From NCBI GenBank assembly GCA_029237695.1, contig CM055278.1, positions 73,213,188 through 73,277,187 on the forward strand: 64,000 bases of DNA, written 5' to 3'. The translations under genes were made by a program, and so were the position numbers. Positions 32,803 through 44,815 of the stretch are shown piece by piece; the stretch's first letter is position 1, and the number at the start of each line of letters is the position of its first letter. This DNA comes from Conchocele bisecta. Lineage: Eukaryota; Mollusca; Bivalvia; Lucinida; Thyasiridae. A model generated the notes under the pieces. That model was given only the letters and a program-made list of their open reading frames with translations, had not been told where the DNA came from and searched no databases.

Positions 32803-35238
32803 CATTACGCAAACATTGTATTAGCGAGCGTACCTCACTATACCCCCAGTTACCTATGTAAACAGGGGACATGATGAGGTACCCGCGCAATAGGTAATGC
32901 GGTCAAATAGGTCACGATGCAGTGACTATTTTCGATCAATAACTTATTTGTAAGCGATTGTAATGTGTATTTTCAATATTTATATTATTAAAATGTATCA
33001 TATCGGTACCCCTTTAAGCAATATTTGTATATTTTAAATGTATTGATGTTCTCATGAAGCGCATGAATATAAGTATTAATTAATCCAGCTTATATTGAGG
33101 CAAATCACACAGCCTTAAAACATAGTGCTGGAGTATAAACCATAGTATCGTATATTATTCATAAGTCTATCACTATTAAACATTAATTACAATATGTATG
33201 TATATTATTAAAACAGTAGATGCTACCTCTGTTTCGCTATATGTGATATTTATAACAAAATATTTTTTGTATTCGTCCGCGTACGGATTTCTGTCACACA
33301 AAGCGCCATTTTCAGTTCATATTTTGACCTGTGCATATGAACCGGACTAAGTTTAAACAACGCTCGATTCCGTCCAATTCAAATTTCTCTGCAGAATGTT
33401 CAGACTAACTACATAAGTAATGTTGCTAAATAAGTGTTAACGGCTGGAACATGGTCATCACTAAAAGGAAGAAACCACAGTCGTATTATTGAAAAATAAG
33501 ATTTACCTGATACCTCATGGGGCCGCCATTAATCCAGTGTAAACAATAGACCGTGTGATCCCATTCCCTGAGTAGCCCCAGCTTAGTGAAACGGTGTGCT
33601 AATCATGATATTATGTTCCCCAATAATAGAAAAGGTTTGAATTTCTCGGTAAAAACTACGAAGTCATAACAAAATAACGATGTATATTTAATATTGGATA
33701 CGCGTAAGCGATATTACTCTCTCTCATCGGATCGTCAGTTGTCGTCTATAGCGATTTAACGTATACTGATCTTGTCTTAATTTATTGTCAACTTTCAACG
33801 CCATTTACAGAATATACGGCTAATTTTGGAAATAAATAACGGCAAATTACGATGACGTCTGCTCTGAAATATCTGTCAACTTGCGGACGTAATTTAAGGA
33901 AATCGATTATATTTTAAGGCTACATCTGTGACTAATTACAAATTTATGTATGGTCTTTGGCTACACCCGACACATTGCACAGATCTAAATACACGTCGCT
34001 TTGTGTGGAACAAATTCGATAATGCGCAGTCGTGTGTGACGAGGTGTTGATCTGATGACACCACACAGCTGTAAATGTTGACTGACCCTTAGGCAATGTT
34101 TTGAAATTGACGTGTCGTTTTGATGTGTGCCGCAACACCTCACTGTCTGAGACAACATGACAATTAACGATGTACTCTCGATTATACACAGATCTATTAG
34201 ACGGCTGGTTATTTAAAAAAAAAGTAGTTCAGTACACCTTCGCCGATATTGTTTTTAGAAAATCAGTAATAATTTCCGTAAATGGTGTTGAAAAGTCGAC
34301 AAAAAATTCTATCACCGTATTTAGTTGTGCCGATATTGTTTTAAAAAATCAGTATTTTTTTTTCCGTAAATGGTGTTGAAAATTGACACCAAATATATAG
34401 CCGCATTTCTCCGATATTCGTTTAGAAAATCACCAATATTTTCTGTAAATGGTGTTGACAAAACATTCAGCGCTCACGCGGATTTCAAACAAAATAAAAA
34501 ACAATAATTTAATAAATAGACGCCAAATTCTACTGTGTTTGCGGCCAGTGAATTCTGGTCGTGGTAGCCACATGCGCAGTTCCAACAGTGTTGTGATCAG
34601 ATGGAGGACAATAATTATTTCAAATTCTTGAAAAAATGTTTGCTGTCCGAAAATTAATTAATTGTTACAGCCAAAAAAATAGATTTTGGGACAGTAAAAA
34701 ATGATATGGTATAGACAGTACCTCAAACTTAAAAAAAACATATTTATAGCTATTTTTATTAAAATCATAAAATTGTGAATATATTAAAATCACAAAAATA
34801 ATATATATGGAGAAAGAAAATATATACCAAGTCGAAGTTTGAACCACCGACCCTTTCGGGAATCGGTAATTAAAACATAGAAGTCGGCGACCTTAACCTC
34901 GCGACTATTGCGCCATTCACGACGATTACATGAATACAGAAGTGCTATCAGTATTACGCAACCATTTGAACGTAATAATTACTAAATTATTTTGCAACTC
35001 CATCTACAACGATACCGTTACAGAGATACGCTATTGAACAACATGTATTAGTACCCATAACATATCGAAGTAATGTATCATTATATATCATAGGAAATAG
35101 ATTAAAACTATATATATACTAATAAACAGAACAATCCGCTTGGCTCGTATGACAATAGTTTGCGTTATATTGATTATCTCCCTTGCCGAAAGTAGTTCGC
35201 ATATTTGTTAATTCCAAATAAGACGTGTTTGCGTAATG
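32803..35238. mobile_element. TIR element 'E1', copy 2, inside the LINE
   Basis: CATTACGCAAAC at the left and GTTTGCGTAATG at the right. Removing it exactly joins the LINE so that the frame reads AKII|KFQRRACKIIL without a break, which implies no target duplication. It is highly similar to 1812-4360 but 113 bp shorter, mostly lacking the 50-bp duplication. It contains the triple repeat (34240-34460) and the tRNA-like module. No transposase is seen. Confidence 0.8.
34835..34925 (-). ncRNA. tRNA-like module in E1 copy 2
   Basis: Minus strand: GCGAGGTTAAGGTCGCCGAC (A-box-like), CCGATTCCCGAAAGGGTCGG (hairpin) and GGTTCAAACTTC (B-box-like). It is the counterpart of about 3945-4045; the T run after the 3' end is interrupted here. 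A tRNA-derived sequence, not a convincing tRNA gene. Confidence 0.45.
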
Positions 35239-35575
35239 AAATTTCAAAGGCGTGCATGCAAAATTATTCTTGGTACCGAGTATTCAGATTTAGCGGCAGC
35301 AATGACAAGACTAAAACATTTAAGTTTTGATGAAACTATAATTTTGCATATTTGTGATTAGTTCCCGCATATTTAAGTGAAATATTTATTATGGAATCAA
35401 CACGACTGGAGAACACTAACATAAAACTCCGATCTGTGAAAAACGAGGCCCTGTATGTTCCTAGACTTAAAACAGAATTATTTAAAGGTAGTCTGTCTTA
35501 CTCAGAACAGCATTACATTAAACATTCGAAATGCGAACAGCATAAATGTATTCACAGCTCAATGTTCATCATTGA

Positions 35576-36082
35576 TGAAATGTCGATAGTTGTCATTAAA
35601 TGGACCCACCACCACCAACAGTATCATAAAAATGCAGTCCATAAATTACATACAAAACAGCTGTAATAACCCTATTTATTGTGACGTCGTTTGTTTTGGG
35701 AAATCTCAATGAAATATGGAGATTGCCGGAAAGGAATGATATCCCAATTTATATAACGAGTTACCGAAATAATAGACTAATTGTATTGTGATATCCTTCG
35801 TTTAGAGAGTTCGCGGTTTATAGCTGTTTCGACAGACTAGTCTCCCGGTATTTAGGGATATTACGATTTGATATGGCAAAAACGGTCTTATTGTCTCGAC
35901 GAATTGATGTAGACCCTGACCGTCCTTCGCATACGCACAGTCTGATATGGGTCATTATTGTTTGTTATCCAGTCACTAACATTTAATCACTAATTTCTAC
36001 ACAGAACGGACTCGGGATATTAGTATTTTGTCATGAGTTTCTGGTCGGCATCTGCAACCTGCTATCCATCTTTAAGTATCGA
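35576..36082. other. Gene-free stretch between LINE fragments
   Basis: No recognisable gene. Some sequence after 35600 may be 3' UTR of the LINE. Confidence 0.4.
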
Positions 36083-36846
36083 ATGAACAAAAATACATCT
36101 AAATCAACACAACTTTTTAACATAGGCAACAGGAGAGACCAAATATTGCACGCTCGCCTACGACTAGCTTGTAGCTCGCTCAACTACGACCTATACCGAA
36201 AATCAATAGTAGATTCCCTTTTATGTTCTTGTGGATCACAAGAGACTGTAGACCACTACCTAACAGCATGCACAAACTATGAACTACAGAATCAACAATA
36301 TTTAGCTGGGCTGGATTGTCCAGTCATTGCCGATAATCTTTTAAACGGAAATGATCACCTTTCATTAGAGAAAAACAAACACGTGTTCCTACAAGTTCAC
36401 AAATATATTACAGCAACTATGCGGTTCTAATCGTATTAACTATATTCATCATTATATGTCAGACCAAAATGTATTGCTGGGAGGGGGGAATACTACGCAT
36501 CGTCTTCATCATAAGTCGCGCCGGCAGCCCCGAGTAGTAAGACGCATGGTACAGTCAGTTAACAGAGGTTATCCGATCAGCTCTCACCATCAAAATCACC
36601 ACTCCTTTCCTCTCTTTTTTAGTTCATTATATTATCTTTGTTCCTTCTGTAACACTACGTTTATAAACAATATAATCAGTCAAATTTGTATATTGCAATG
36701 CGCACTACATATGATTTGTATGTTACACTGTCTTATATCTTGTAGGGAGATGAATTCATATAAGCTTCTAGCTTGTTTTCAAATCCTTGTATTTTGTTAT
36801 GTAACATGTATATTGTACATTTGCCAATAAAATATTGTTTAAACTA
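36083..36846 (+). mobile_element. 3' end of a second LINE
   Basis: An open frame of 115 residues (stop at about 36430) has HARLRLACSSLNYDLYRKS and the CxC...H...C motif LLCSCGSQETVDHYLTACTN, the C-terminal knuckle of many LINE ORF2 proteins. About 400 bp of 3' UTR follow, ending CAATAAAATATTGTTTAAAC and a short A-rich run. Only the last part of ORF2 survives. Confidence 0.65.
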
Positions 36847-36889
36847 AAAAACTAACCTGCTCGTGTCTGAGACAATAAGCGCGGTTTTG

Positions 36890-37087
36890 TCATAAACTAT
36901 GATGTTAAAATTGCGTATTGCGCAAGCAACCCAACTTTTGCCAGCTACGTGTCACTTGTTTTATACATGCCATAACCTGTTCACTGTAAATATGTAAATA
37001 TGTTTTTGTGTTTGAGAGGGCCCTAGGGAAGATTGGTGCACGCCAACTTGGTTACCCTCCTTAAATAAAGAATTTACTTACTTACTT
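36890..37087 (+). mobile_element. LINE or SINE 3' end with (ACTT)n tail
   Basis: TTGGTTACCCTCCTTAAATAAAG is followed by AATTTACTTACTTACTTG. A 3' UTR ending in a short tetranucleotide run is typical of CR1-like LINEs and their SINEs. Non-coding. Confidence 0.5.
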
Positions 37088-37439
37088 GCTATAAATATGT
37101 CAGCTAAATGGCTGAGAAATGTATGTACACAGGTCGTTATATCACTATGTAAAATACCTGTATTGCAATTTGCAACATCGGGTAGTGGACATTTCGTTTT
37201 CAGTGGAAATACGACTTAGCGAAGTAAAATCGTAGGTAGGTACGAGTCGTATTTATCTGACTACACTACATCCTGCTGTAAATGGTACAGTACCGGCTAA
37301 TAACCAGTAAACTCGATGTATTTGATAGTATATATGAATAACATATGATCCTGCACATAAATCCCGAGAGGGCCGTTGCAGTATACGAAGAAAGAAAAAA
37401 TATTTGCAGCAGCAGGTTATGGACTGTCATCATGATTTG

Positions 37440-37850
37440 ACACTTTACCTTGTTTTATAATTATAATGTGAGAACGCGAGCAACTGACGGTCAATGTTGT
37501 AATCAACGCCGCAACAAATGTCAGCCGGCTCTGTAGGAAAATGTGCGACACACCGTATCTATTTCGTCTACCGTATGTACATATGTACACCGGTACGTAC
37601 GTACGTACATGCATAGACTATCGCTATATCCACTTCTGTGAGGAGATATCATTGTCGTGTAAATTGCTGACGTTAATACCTTGTTTGACTTCGTATAGTA
37701 CGATAAAACGAGCAAATGACGGTCAATGATGCTGTAATCAACGCACCTTATATCAGCTGGCTCTGAAAAGAAATGTGCGACACATATATTTTGTCTCACC
37801 GGTACACACCGTATCTTGTTTTCGCGCAACACCGTATCATTTTATGCAGT
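37440..37850. repeat. 232-bp tandem duplication with CGTACGTACG run
   Basis: GAGCAACTGACGGTCAATG (37478) recurs at 37710 with the following AATCAACGC...TCAGC.GGCTCTG and AATGTGCGACACA. Between them lies CGGTACGTACGTACGTAC. Frames across it have no recognised protein. The stretch 37851-38519 holds nothing recognised. Confidence 0.7.
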
Positions 37851-38519
37851 TGCTTACGGAAACTTTACACCGTAACAGGCGGTACAATACATAACGAGAT
37901 AAATCAGAAACTGCCATAAAACATGTCATATCATGCATGCACAGAGCTGATACGTTCCACGTCATTTATACTGTATTTACTCGACATAGTCACCGAAAAA
38001 GGACAATAACACGTGTTAGTTATCAAAAAATCGACACTTTCAGCACGATCTCTGGATTCAAAATTCACGTACAAAAAGGTGTCATCTTTGCAAGCGAATT
38101 ATTTAGAAATGCGTTGTCATTAATATTGTGAGCGTGATCGTTTGACAACATATTCATTTCTGCGTCTGTATATACAAGATATGTTGATGATAATGTCATG
38201 TAAGCTGTAAAATAATTAATTAAACTGACATTTACCTGCTGTCATTCCGCTAAGCCATCTTGGCGACATGTATATACCCTGTCTGCGCCGTATCATGAAC
38301 AATCTCCACCGTATCACAATACCGACAGTGAATATTGGGTGTATATTGTAATATAACCGTGTGTTAATATATATTTACAAAGTAAATAGTTCTCCCGAAA
38401 ATTATTTAATATGCTGGTACCTGTCCTATAATGCGTTGCTCTCTAAATTGGTTCCTTGTCCCTAACGGTGTTGATGTAGATTGATGCCGCCTTTTCTGTT
38501 GCGCCATGTTTAGTTTAAA

Positions 38520-40146
38520 AGACACCACATAGTTTTACTGTATAATTTAACCGAATCCCTTTCCTACTTTCACTATTCGTATGGATGTTGTGGGACCAAC
38601 CTCGTCATGTCCCCCAATATTGTTTACATTATTTGGCCACAGAAACTCTGTTTACATCTCGTGACGAACTTGCTCAGTGTTTTTTTTAAATGCTTCAAAT
38701 ATGCTGAAAACTTGTGTTAAAAACACCACAACATGTACCTCAAGTGAAACTGGGTAGTAATGGATCAATATTTGCAAGCAAACTGTGTCTGTGACCTTAA
38801 AACACCGGGATTATTTGTTATGCCGGACTACTTTTGCATACTTAATTTCTCAGACCTTAAACCTACAGTGCTACATGCCAGGTTATAATATAAGGAGACA
38901 TGTTTTTCTTTATTCTTTCAATCTGACATTTTTCTGGCAAAATGAACATTGATTTATCATTATCAGACGTACTAATTGACATTATTATACTTTTTATATC
39001 AAACGCGAAATGCCAGTTTGATATCAGGGGCGATAACCGTGTTTCCTTAAAATGATAACGGAAGCAACTATTTATTCCATTTAATTTTTTTTTGATATGC
39101 AATATCATACTTTATGCATGATATGTTGATAAATATATTTATTCAGCATTTAGTTGATATAAATAATTTAAAAATATTGCATCATTTGCATATGGAACTA
39201 GCTTGATACCACCGCGAGTCTCTATGAGTACACTAAAGATTATTAAATAATTATATCTGTGTAGCTGGCACTCGTAAATTTTAAAAGTGGTGGACTAGTT
39301 GCAATTATTATTTCATTTTCATAAATAAAAATGTGTGCCTACTGGATGGGACCAGCTTCAACAATAATTAAATCTATATTTTAATTAGTCAAGATCCAGA
39401 ACAAAATGGGTGCAAGTTATTGGAAAATAGGTCCCACAACATCCATAAGAAAAATGAAAGTAGCAGAGAATAGCAAAATATGTGGTAACGGGTTAGTGTT
39501 TTAGGGAAAATCAATGGTGGTTGGCCACCTTAGTCTGATCCCTGACGGTTATTGGTTTGCATCGGTAACGGGCAAGTTTGACAGTCACCCTGTGTAAGTT
39601 ACCATATGTGTAAAATGTGATTGTTTTCAATTACGTACATATGTAATTTAATTATGAGGATACATGTATGTATAAGACACATTAGTAAGTCAAACACCTT
39701 TTACATACGTATGCAATTTAGTTAACATAGGTTAGAGAATAATAAATGGTGCGAAATCGTCAAGGGGGGTAATAGTAGTCCCAGTATGAACAAAATGGCG
39801 GGTGCGGGTGTTTTGAGATCACTGACACAGTTTGCTTGCAAATCTTGATCCATTACTACCCAGTTTCACTTGAGGTACATGTGGGGGTGTTGGTCATGTG
39901 ATGTAAACAGAGTTTACGTGGCCAATAAAAAATGTAAACAATATTGGGGGACATGAAGAGGTTGGATTTTTCTTTCTTATGAGTAAGTGCACCTGTTGTT
40001 AAATTCATGCAGAACCAGTACAGACCGACTGCAGGTCATGTACAAGTAGGTCCCACAACATCCATACGAATAGTGAAAGTAGGAGAGACTGGCCTTATTG
40101 GATGGAATTAGGTTAAAGTATATACTAGTAAAACTATTTGGTGTCT
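38520..40146. mobile_element. 1.63-kb fold-back element with ~250-bp terminal inverted repeats
   Basis: AGACACCACATAGTTTTACT at the left is inverted at the right as AGTAAAACTATTTGGTGTCT. Matching continues through GGATGTTGTGGGACC, CCCCCAATATTGTTTAC, GTACCTCAAGTGAAACTGGG and GATCAATATTTGCAAGCAAA. A third copy of part of the arm (GGTCCCACAACATCC) lies at about 39429. The interior (38800-39790) is AT-rich and non-coding. No target duplication was found. Confidence 0.75.
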
Positions 40147-41111
40147 TCTAACCTATACTGCGATAATTTGTGGGTGAAATCTTACAGGTGACTTGAACAG
40201 CCAATCAGATGTCGGACTATAATTTATTAGAGGGAGAATTACAATGCCAGCTGACGTCATAATGACGCACTACTAACCCATATATTGCTTGCATCATTCT
40301 GCTTGTGGCTTGATGCTTTCTGCATTGCGGCTTTCCGCTTTCGGATTGTGGCTTGATGCTTACTTCCTGCGGCTTTGCCTTACTGCTTTCGGCCTTATTC
40401 AAAGTGCTAAGTGCTTTGTTCTTACTTTATATTGCAAATGCTTAGTGCAATAAAACGAGGACACGAATAAGGACGTATCAATAAGTGTAATGTAAATAAG
40501 ACGAATGAACAAAGCAATCAGCAGAATGGACATGTAAGAAAGACAAAAACAATTACACAAGCAGATTTCAAATGTAATACATACAAGTGACGAATGAAAT
40601 AACATGAATATAAGGTGTAATGTCATCGGCACACACGCATCAAGTCACACAACATTATGGCGGATATTACCTTCCATAGAAACCGTCCCATGGACAAAAT
40701 TTAGAGTGTGATGTTCGTTGGTTCCATAATAATTATATTAATATTGTAAACATTGTGGTTAATATGTTGTATTAATTTTGAGTTAAATCTTTTACGATAT
40801 TACACGAATTGCGCGATTAAAGTGAAACAATCATAAAATGTAGTTTGAATCACGGGTTACCCTTCATATCTATAACTGCTCCAATCAAACTTATTCTGAA
40901 AACAATAAAGTACACATAATAGATATAGATATAAGAAAATACCTCACCCACACAGTAAGCCAATTAGCACGCGAACTGTAAATATGATACATGTATATTT
41001 ATTACGAATAATTAGTACAAATATGTAAATTTTAACATTCCCCAAGACACATCAATGCGTGATTTGGTCGGTTTATAAACTGTATATGCGGTAAAACTAA
41101 TGTTGAAAGAG
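40147..41111. other. Gene-free stretch
   Basis: 40290-40400 contains a degenerate run of CTTGATGCTTTCTGCATTGC and GCGGCTTTC phrases. The rest is AT-rich with no gene. Confidence 0.45.
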
Positions 41112-41445
41112 CAGACCGTGTCCGAGGGGTAACACCGTCGGACTATTCTCTGGCGACCAGGGTTCGATTCAGGGTTCAGTTCAATGGCGTCAGTATTGTT
41201 AAGGTACTTTGTATTTCCTGCTCTACTAGTCCTTTAGGATGGGGACTTTAAACGGCGGTCCCGTGTGTCAGATTTGAAAGAGAGTCTGGTCACGTTAAAG
41301 AACCAGAGGGGACTATTCTAATAAGAGCTATGCAGCATGGTGCCGGTTTCCTCTGTATCACCTCCTACCTTTCTCTTCTTCTTGAGAGACGACATGCAAG
41401 GTCATCGAGCCAGTGCTTTCGTTAAATCCAAGCATTTACATTTAC
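41112..41445 (+). mobile_element. tRNA-derived SINE
   Basis: The head has GTAACACCGTCGGACTATTC and a clear B-box GGTTCGATTC (41161-41170). The body has GGGGACTTTAAACGGCGGTC and GTCACGTTAAAGAACCAGAG, which resembles the conserved central domain of bivalve SINEs (recalled). The tail is unclear and there is no obvious target duplication. Confidence 0.6.
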
Positions 41446-41749
41446 ATTTACTAATGTGTTCGACTGCACTCACACGGCACAACTGATCAATGTGCAGGAA
41501 TGCAGTAGGGAAAGAAACGCCCCAACGGTGGTAGGCCCTAATCGGTCCAAGTAATGGGAATATCCCGATGCTATGGCTTGAACACATGAGTATCACACGG
41601 TCCAGTGATATGTGACTGGAGAAAGTTACCCCGGTGGCAATACCGGTGGCAATACCGGTGGCAACATGTTCCATCGAAGCCGGGATCACATGTACACAGG
41701 TGTAACTGGAAGCGTTTTTGCACCTTTTATTCGCCACGTACTAGATTAA

Positions 41750-41786
<37 letters not shown>

Positions 41787-42311
41787 CATCGGTTTATCAG
41801 AAGAGTTGTCGGGTCAGGCGGCACACGATCTCAGGGTCTGTTGGAAACTAATGGACCTTCTGGAATACATCGCAGGATATATACTGAACAAATAAAGAAA
41901 CGCTACAGTTATGAAATTCCTAACCGTCTATTTTGTGAGATGTGCCTACTCGCATGAATAAATTGGCGAATAATAAATACACGTATGATGTTTATATTGT
42001 GCTGGAGGTATTAAAATATATAAAACAGGTTTTCCCCGTCTCATGAGGTCACGTGACAATTGTTTAAAGTAACAACATTGTGGATTCGAATAAGAATAGT
42101 GTTTGTGATTGGAAAACCATCAATACATTGAAACTGTAATTACATGGGCACTGTCACTGATGGAAACACTGACATCCGATTGGCATGCGTCAATTAGATC
42201 TTGGCAAAGGTTTGTCAAACGAGTGTATGGTGTTCTTTGGACTATAACATTTTTGTTCAGTATATATTATATATACGATGGAAACGAAGCTGTCAAAAGT
42301 CTACTGTAGCC
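41446..42311. other. Repeat-rich stretch
   Basis: Holds three 12-bp units AATACCGGTGGC (about 41631-41665) and a (TA)n run (41755-41782). A short frame SEELSGQAAHDLRVC...LLEYIAGYI (about 41790-41895) recalls transposase C-termini of the xxYIAGYV type. No intact gene. Confidence 0.5.
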
Positions 42312-43110
42312 TAAGGGCTATTGGAAATGGATTGCGGCCATCAAAAACCTTGCTTCAACAGCCGGCGGCCACGCCAAATCTGAAGATATGGCTGAGGCGT
42401 GGCTCAAGAAACAGACCATCTGGCAGATCTATCAGCCAGTCCCATGGCACGTATCGCGGCCCAAGTTCGATGTGGTTGTCGACCTGGCCGACCTGCTATT
42501 TCTGCCGTATGATCATGCTACATGGTGTACAAGTATGCACTCACGGTCGCAGAAGTGACGTCGCACTTTAAAGAGGCAGAGCCGCTGACGACAAAGAGGC
42601 CGCTGCCTCCTTTTAGAGGATCTGCAAGCGGAGCCCTCGTAAATGGCAGAAGTTTTATCAAATAGATACGGGGCTGCGCGAATTTATGGGTGCGGTGAGC
42701 CAGCTGCTCGCCAAGAATGGTGTTTTTGCTAGGCGTGGCCGTGTGCCGTGGAAGTCCACAGGGACCGGTTAATTTGCCCTGTGGTCTACCTCGACCTCTT
42801 CGTAGTAATCAGGGAATTGTGGAGCGGTTCAACCGAATCCTGGCTGAGCTGTTGTTCGGACATCAACACGCCCAGTAGCTGAGACTTACTTCTGGTGAAA
42901 GTTCGACCAAATGGGTAACTCGGCTGGCTGTTGTGGTCTCTGCCATGAACAACGAGGCTACTCGTTTGTTGCTTGGCAGGGACGTACCGTCAAAAAAGCC
43001 CAGAGATGCCATCATGGCTAAATTTATGGGGCAAAAGCCCTCCTCCGTCGTTGCAGACCGAGCTCCCCTCGGGTGTTGACGTTTTTTCTGGACTTTTTTC
43101 TGGCGGCTGG
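42312..43110 (+). pseudogene. Polinton/Maverick integrase, decayed
   Basis: The first frame reads YWKWIAAIKNLAS, WLKKQTIWQIYQPVPWHV and ADLLFLPYDH. Other frames continue with YKYALTVAEVTSHFKEAEPL, then GIVERFNRILAELLFG and VVSAMNNEATRLL. These are the retroviral-type integrase blocks of Polinton transposons. The first Asp (ADLLF) and the Glu (VERFN) are present, but the position of the second Asp is Glu (VAEV). At least three frameshifts and several stops make it inactive. The region is more GC-rich than its surroundings, as expected for a captured element. Confidence 0.7.
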
Positions 43111-43539
43111 TGAGGATAAAGTCGCTGGATCCGCATCTATTTTACAAGGCGGTGAGTGGGAGTGAACGCAAGGGGATCTCTTGTCGTCTTTACGTTGTAG
43201 ATTGGCGCCGTGCTGAGCGTCTTGTCTTTTTCATGTCTTTGGAATTCTTGATTGGGAGCACGTTTTTGAGCATGTCTTTGCGGCATATACAACTGTTCAC
43301 AGTAGTCGCGCCACTAGGCCGGGCCAACTTGTGGTATAAATGGCTCCCCAATCAGGCGGGATATACACTATTTCCCACCACACTCACAGAGTCAAGGGGC
43401 GACGTACGCCTCGACACCATCGACCTGGTGCAGCGCGGCCTTATTAACCCGTTGATAACGTAAACGCCGTATGTTGCCACCCGGACGGACGGACCTAATC
43501 TCGGTCATTCTGCTCTCGTAGATACATGAGTTTTATGAT
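43111..43539. other. Probable continuation of the Polinton remnant
   Basis: GC-rich with an open plus-strand frame to about 43463 (LFFMSLEFLIGSTF, NLWYKWLPNQAGYTLFP). No protein family is recognised. ACGGACGGACC near 43480 is a simple repeat. Confidence 0.35.
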
Positions 43540-43887
43540 TTACTCACCCAGTGCGAGTTGTTGGAGGAGGTGCGCTGCTCTGTCGTCTGTCATCCTGTTA
43601 TGAATGAACATGCGGCCCGCTTTAGTGTCAATAATACCCTTTGTCACGTTTAGGTCCACAATTGCTAGTGGGTCTTCTGTTTCAACCCTCCATGTAGAGA
43701 AGACCGCAATGGCGCAATCGATTTCAAACTCGTATTTGGCGTCGTTCAGAATCTCAACCCACTGTTCGTCGGTTGGGAGCTTCACAGGCGGATGGGCCTG
43801 GGTGTCCAGGTCAATAAAACTCTCATCTGCGGTGGTGTCTGGAATTTCTTCGAGTATCTCGTCAATGAGGTAATCTATAGTTGCCAT
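43540..43887 (-). CDS. 115-residue acidic ORF beside the Polinton remnant
   Basis: A clean minus-strand frame from ATG (43885-43887) to TAA. It starts MATIDYLIDEILEEIPDTTA and ends RAAHLLQQLALGE. It is acidic, has no membrane segment or signal peptide, and base composition is like the neighbouring integrase remnant and unlike the flanking AT-rich DNA. Polintons carry several small ORFs of unknown role, and this may be one; I do not recognise the family. Being intact next to a decayed integrase is unusual and could be chance. Confidence 0.4.
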   Translation of the reverse strand: MATIDYLIDEILEEIPDTTADESFIDLDTQAHPPVKLPTDEQWVEILNDAKYEFEIDCAIAVFSTWRVETEDPLAIVDLNVTKGIIDTKAGRMFIHNRMTDDRAAHLLQQLALGE

Positions 43888-44435
43888 GTTTATGTATCAT
43901 ATACAAGTGTGCGTATATCTAAACATCCGTGTGCGTATACCTAAGCCTCCACTCACGCATAGATAGAAATGCAATGGCTGTGGGCATACCTAAACATCCA
44001 CACACGTCTAAAGAGTGCGTTGGGAGGCGCGACCTGGCTCGACGCAAAACACCTCGAAAGGGGGCTGGGGGCTTGAATGGGCCCACGAAGCTCTCAATTA
44101 ATTAGTCACTGACCCCCTGTATGGACGTTTAAACATGCCCATACCGGGGTATGCCTACAATGAGGGCCCGAGCCGGCGAGCGTGGTTGGAGGCTCCACGG
44201 TTCTTTGGGAAGCTGTGTTGGGAGATCCACGGGGTTAGAACGGGGCGACAAAACGGGGAGAATTGGGTTAATGTGGTCCGCGTCGGCATTCAGTCGCTAC
44301 ACTCTCTCCGGGCTGGAAAAATCGAGAAATTGGCTGGGAGGCGCGACGGGGCTATAGGAGGGTTAAATAATTCGGGAAGGGGGATTGGAGGCTTAACGGG
44401 GCTAATTAACTTTTCGATTCACCCACTCACTCCTC
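43888..44435. other. GC-rich stretch, unassigned
   Basis: Repeated phrases TGTGCGTATA.CTAA and CATACCTAAACATCCAC (43905-44005) and GGGAGGCGCGAC (44031 and 44336). It may be the remaining end of the Polinton. No gene. Confidence 0.35.
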
Positions 44436-44815
44436 TCCCGTCCCTATTGCTGCTTGTATTACCCGGGGTGCTTGTATGTGAACCTTAAAAAGACATGTCA
44501 TATTATTGACGCTGGTACTCCCCGATGTGATGAATCCATAGTCGAGTAACGGCAAAATATATCCCGTGTTAAATTTCGTTTGCACCTTTGGCACATAATG
44601 GGATAACTGTTGAGAAATTCTGAAATATCTGCACACATGTAATATATATGTTGCGACCACAGTACGTTTCGATCAATGTTAATCCCTATAGAATCAATAT
44701 CAGATCCACAAAAAGTTAATTCCAGGTCAGGTACTGCTGAAAGTGTGTGTCTGGTGCCAATTATCAAACGTGTATACTTCAAACGTGTATACTTGTTTGC
44801 GTTACTAATCATTTT
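44436..44815 (-). pseudogene. LINE ORF2 fragment
   Basis: Minus strand: LIIGTRHTLSAVPDLELTFC, INIDRNVLWSQHI and, after a frameshift, FNTGYILPLLDYGFITSGS. These are blocks downstream of the YxDD motif in CR1/L2-like reverse transcriptases. About 120 residues remain in two frames. Confidence 0.65.

Larger units (their letters stand above)
31273..35575 (+). pseudogene. 5'-truncated LINE ORF2, interrupted by E1
   Basis: Starts in the linker before the reverse transcriptase (QPDWLSSEILDCMK) and runs through recognisable blocks: KATCLDNIRPRL, NYRPISIL, TGFRRNHSTESAL, VDFQKAF, CGVPQG and the catalytic box as YADN in place of YADD. The thumb/C-terminal part (IQPHFHYCCIIWSN) breaks at 32802 for the E1 insertion and resumes at 35239 with FQRRACKIILGTEYSD, ending near NIRNANSINVFTAQC. 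There are many frameshifts and stops. The endonuclease domain is absent. The RT style fits CR1/L2-like clades; the exact clade is unknown. Confidence 0.8.

Noticed and set aside
35391..35666. 91-codon ORF as a separate gene
   Set aside because: It continues the LINE ORF2 C-terminus (YVPRLKTELFKGSLSYS) after a frameshift.
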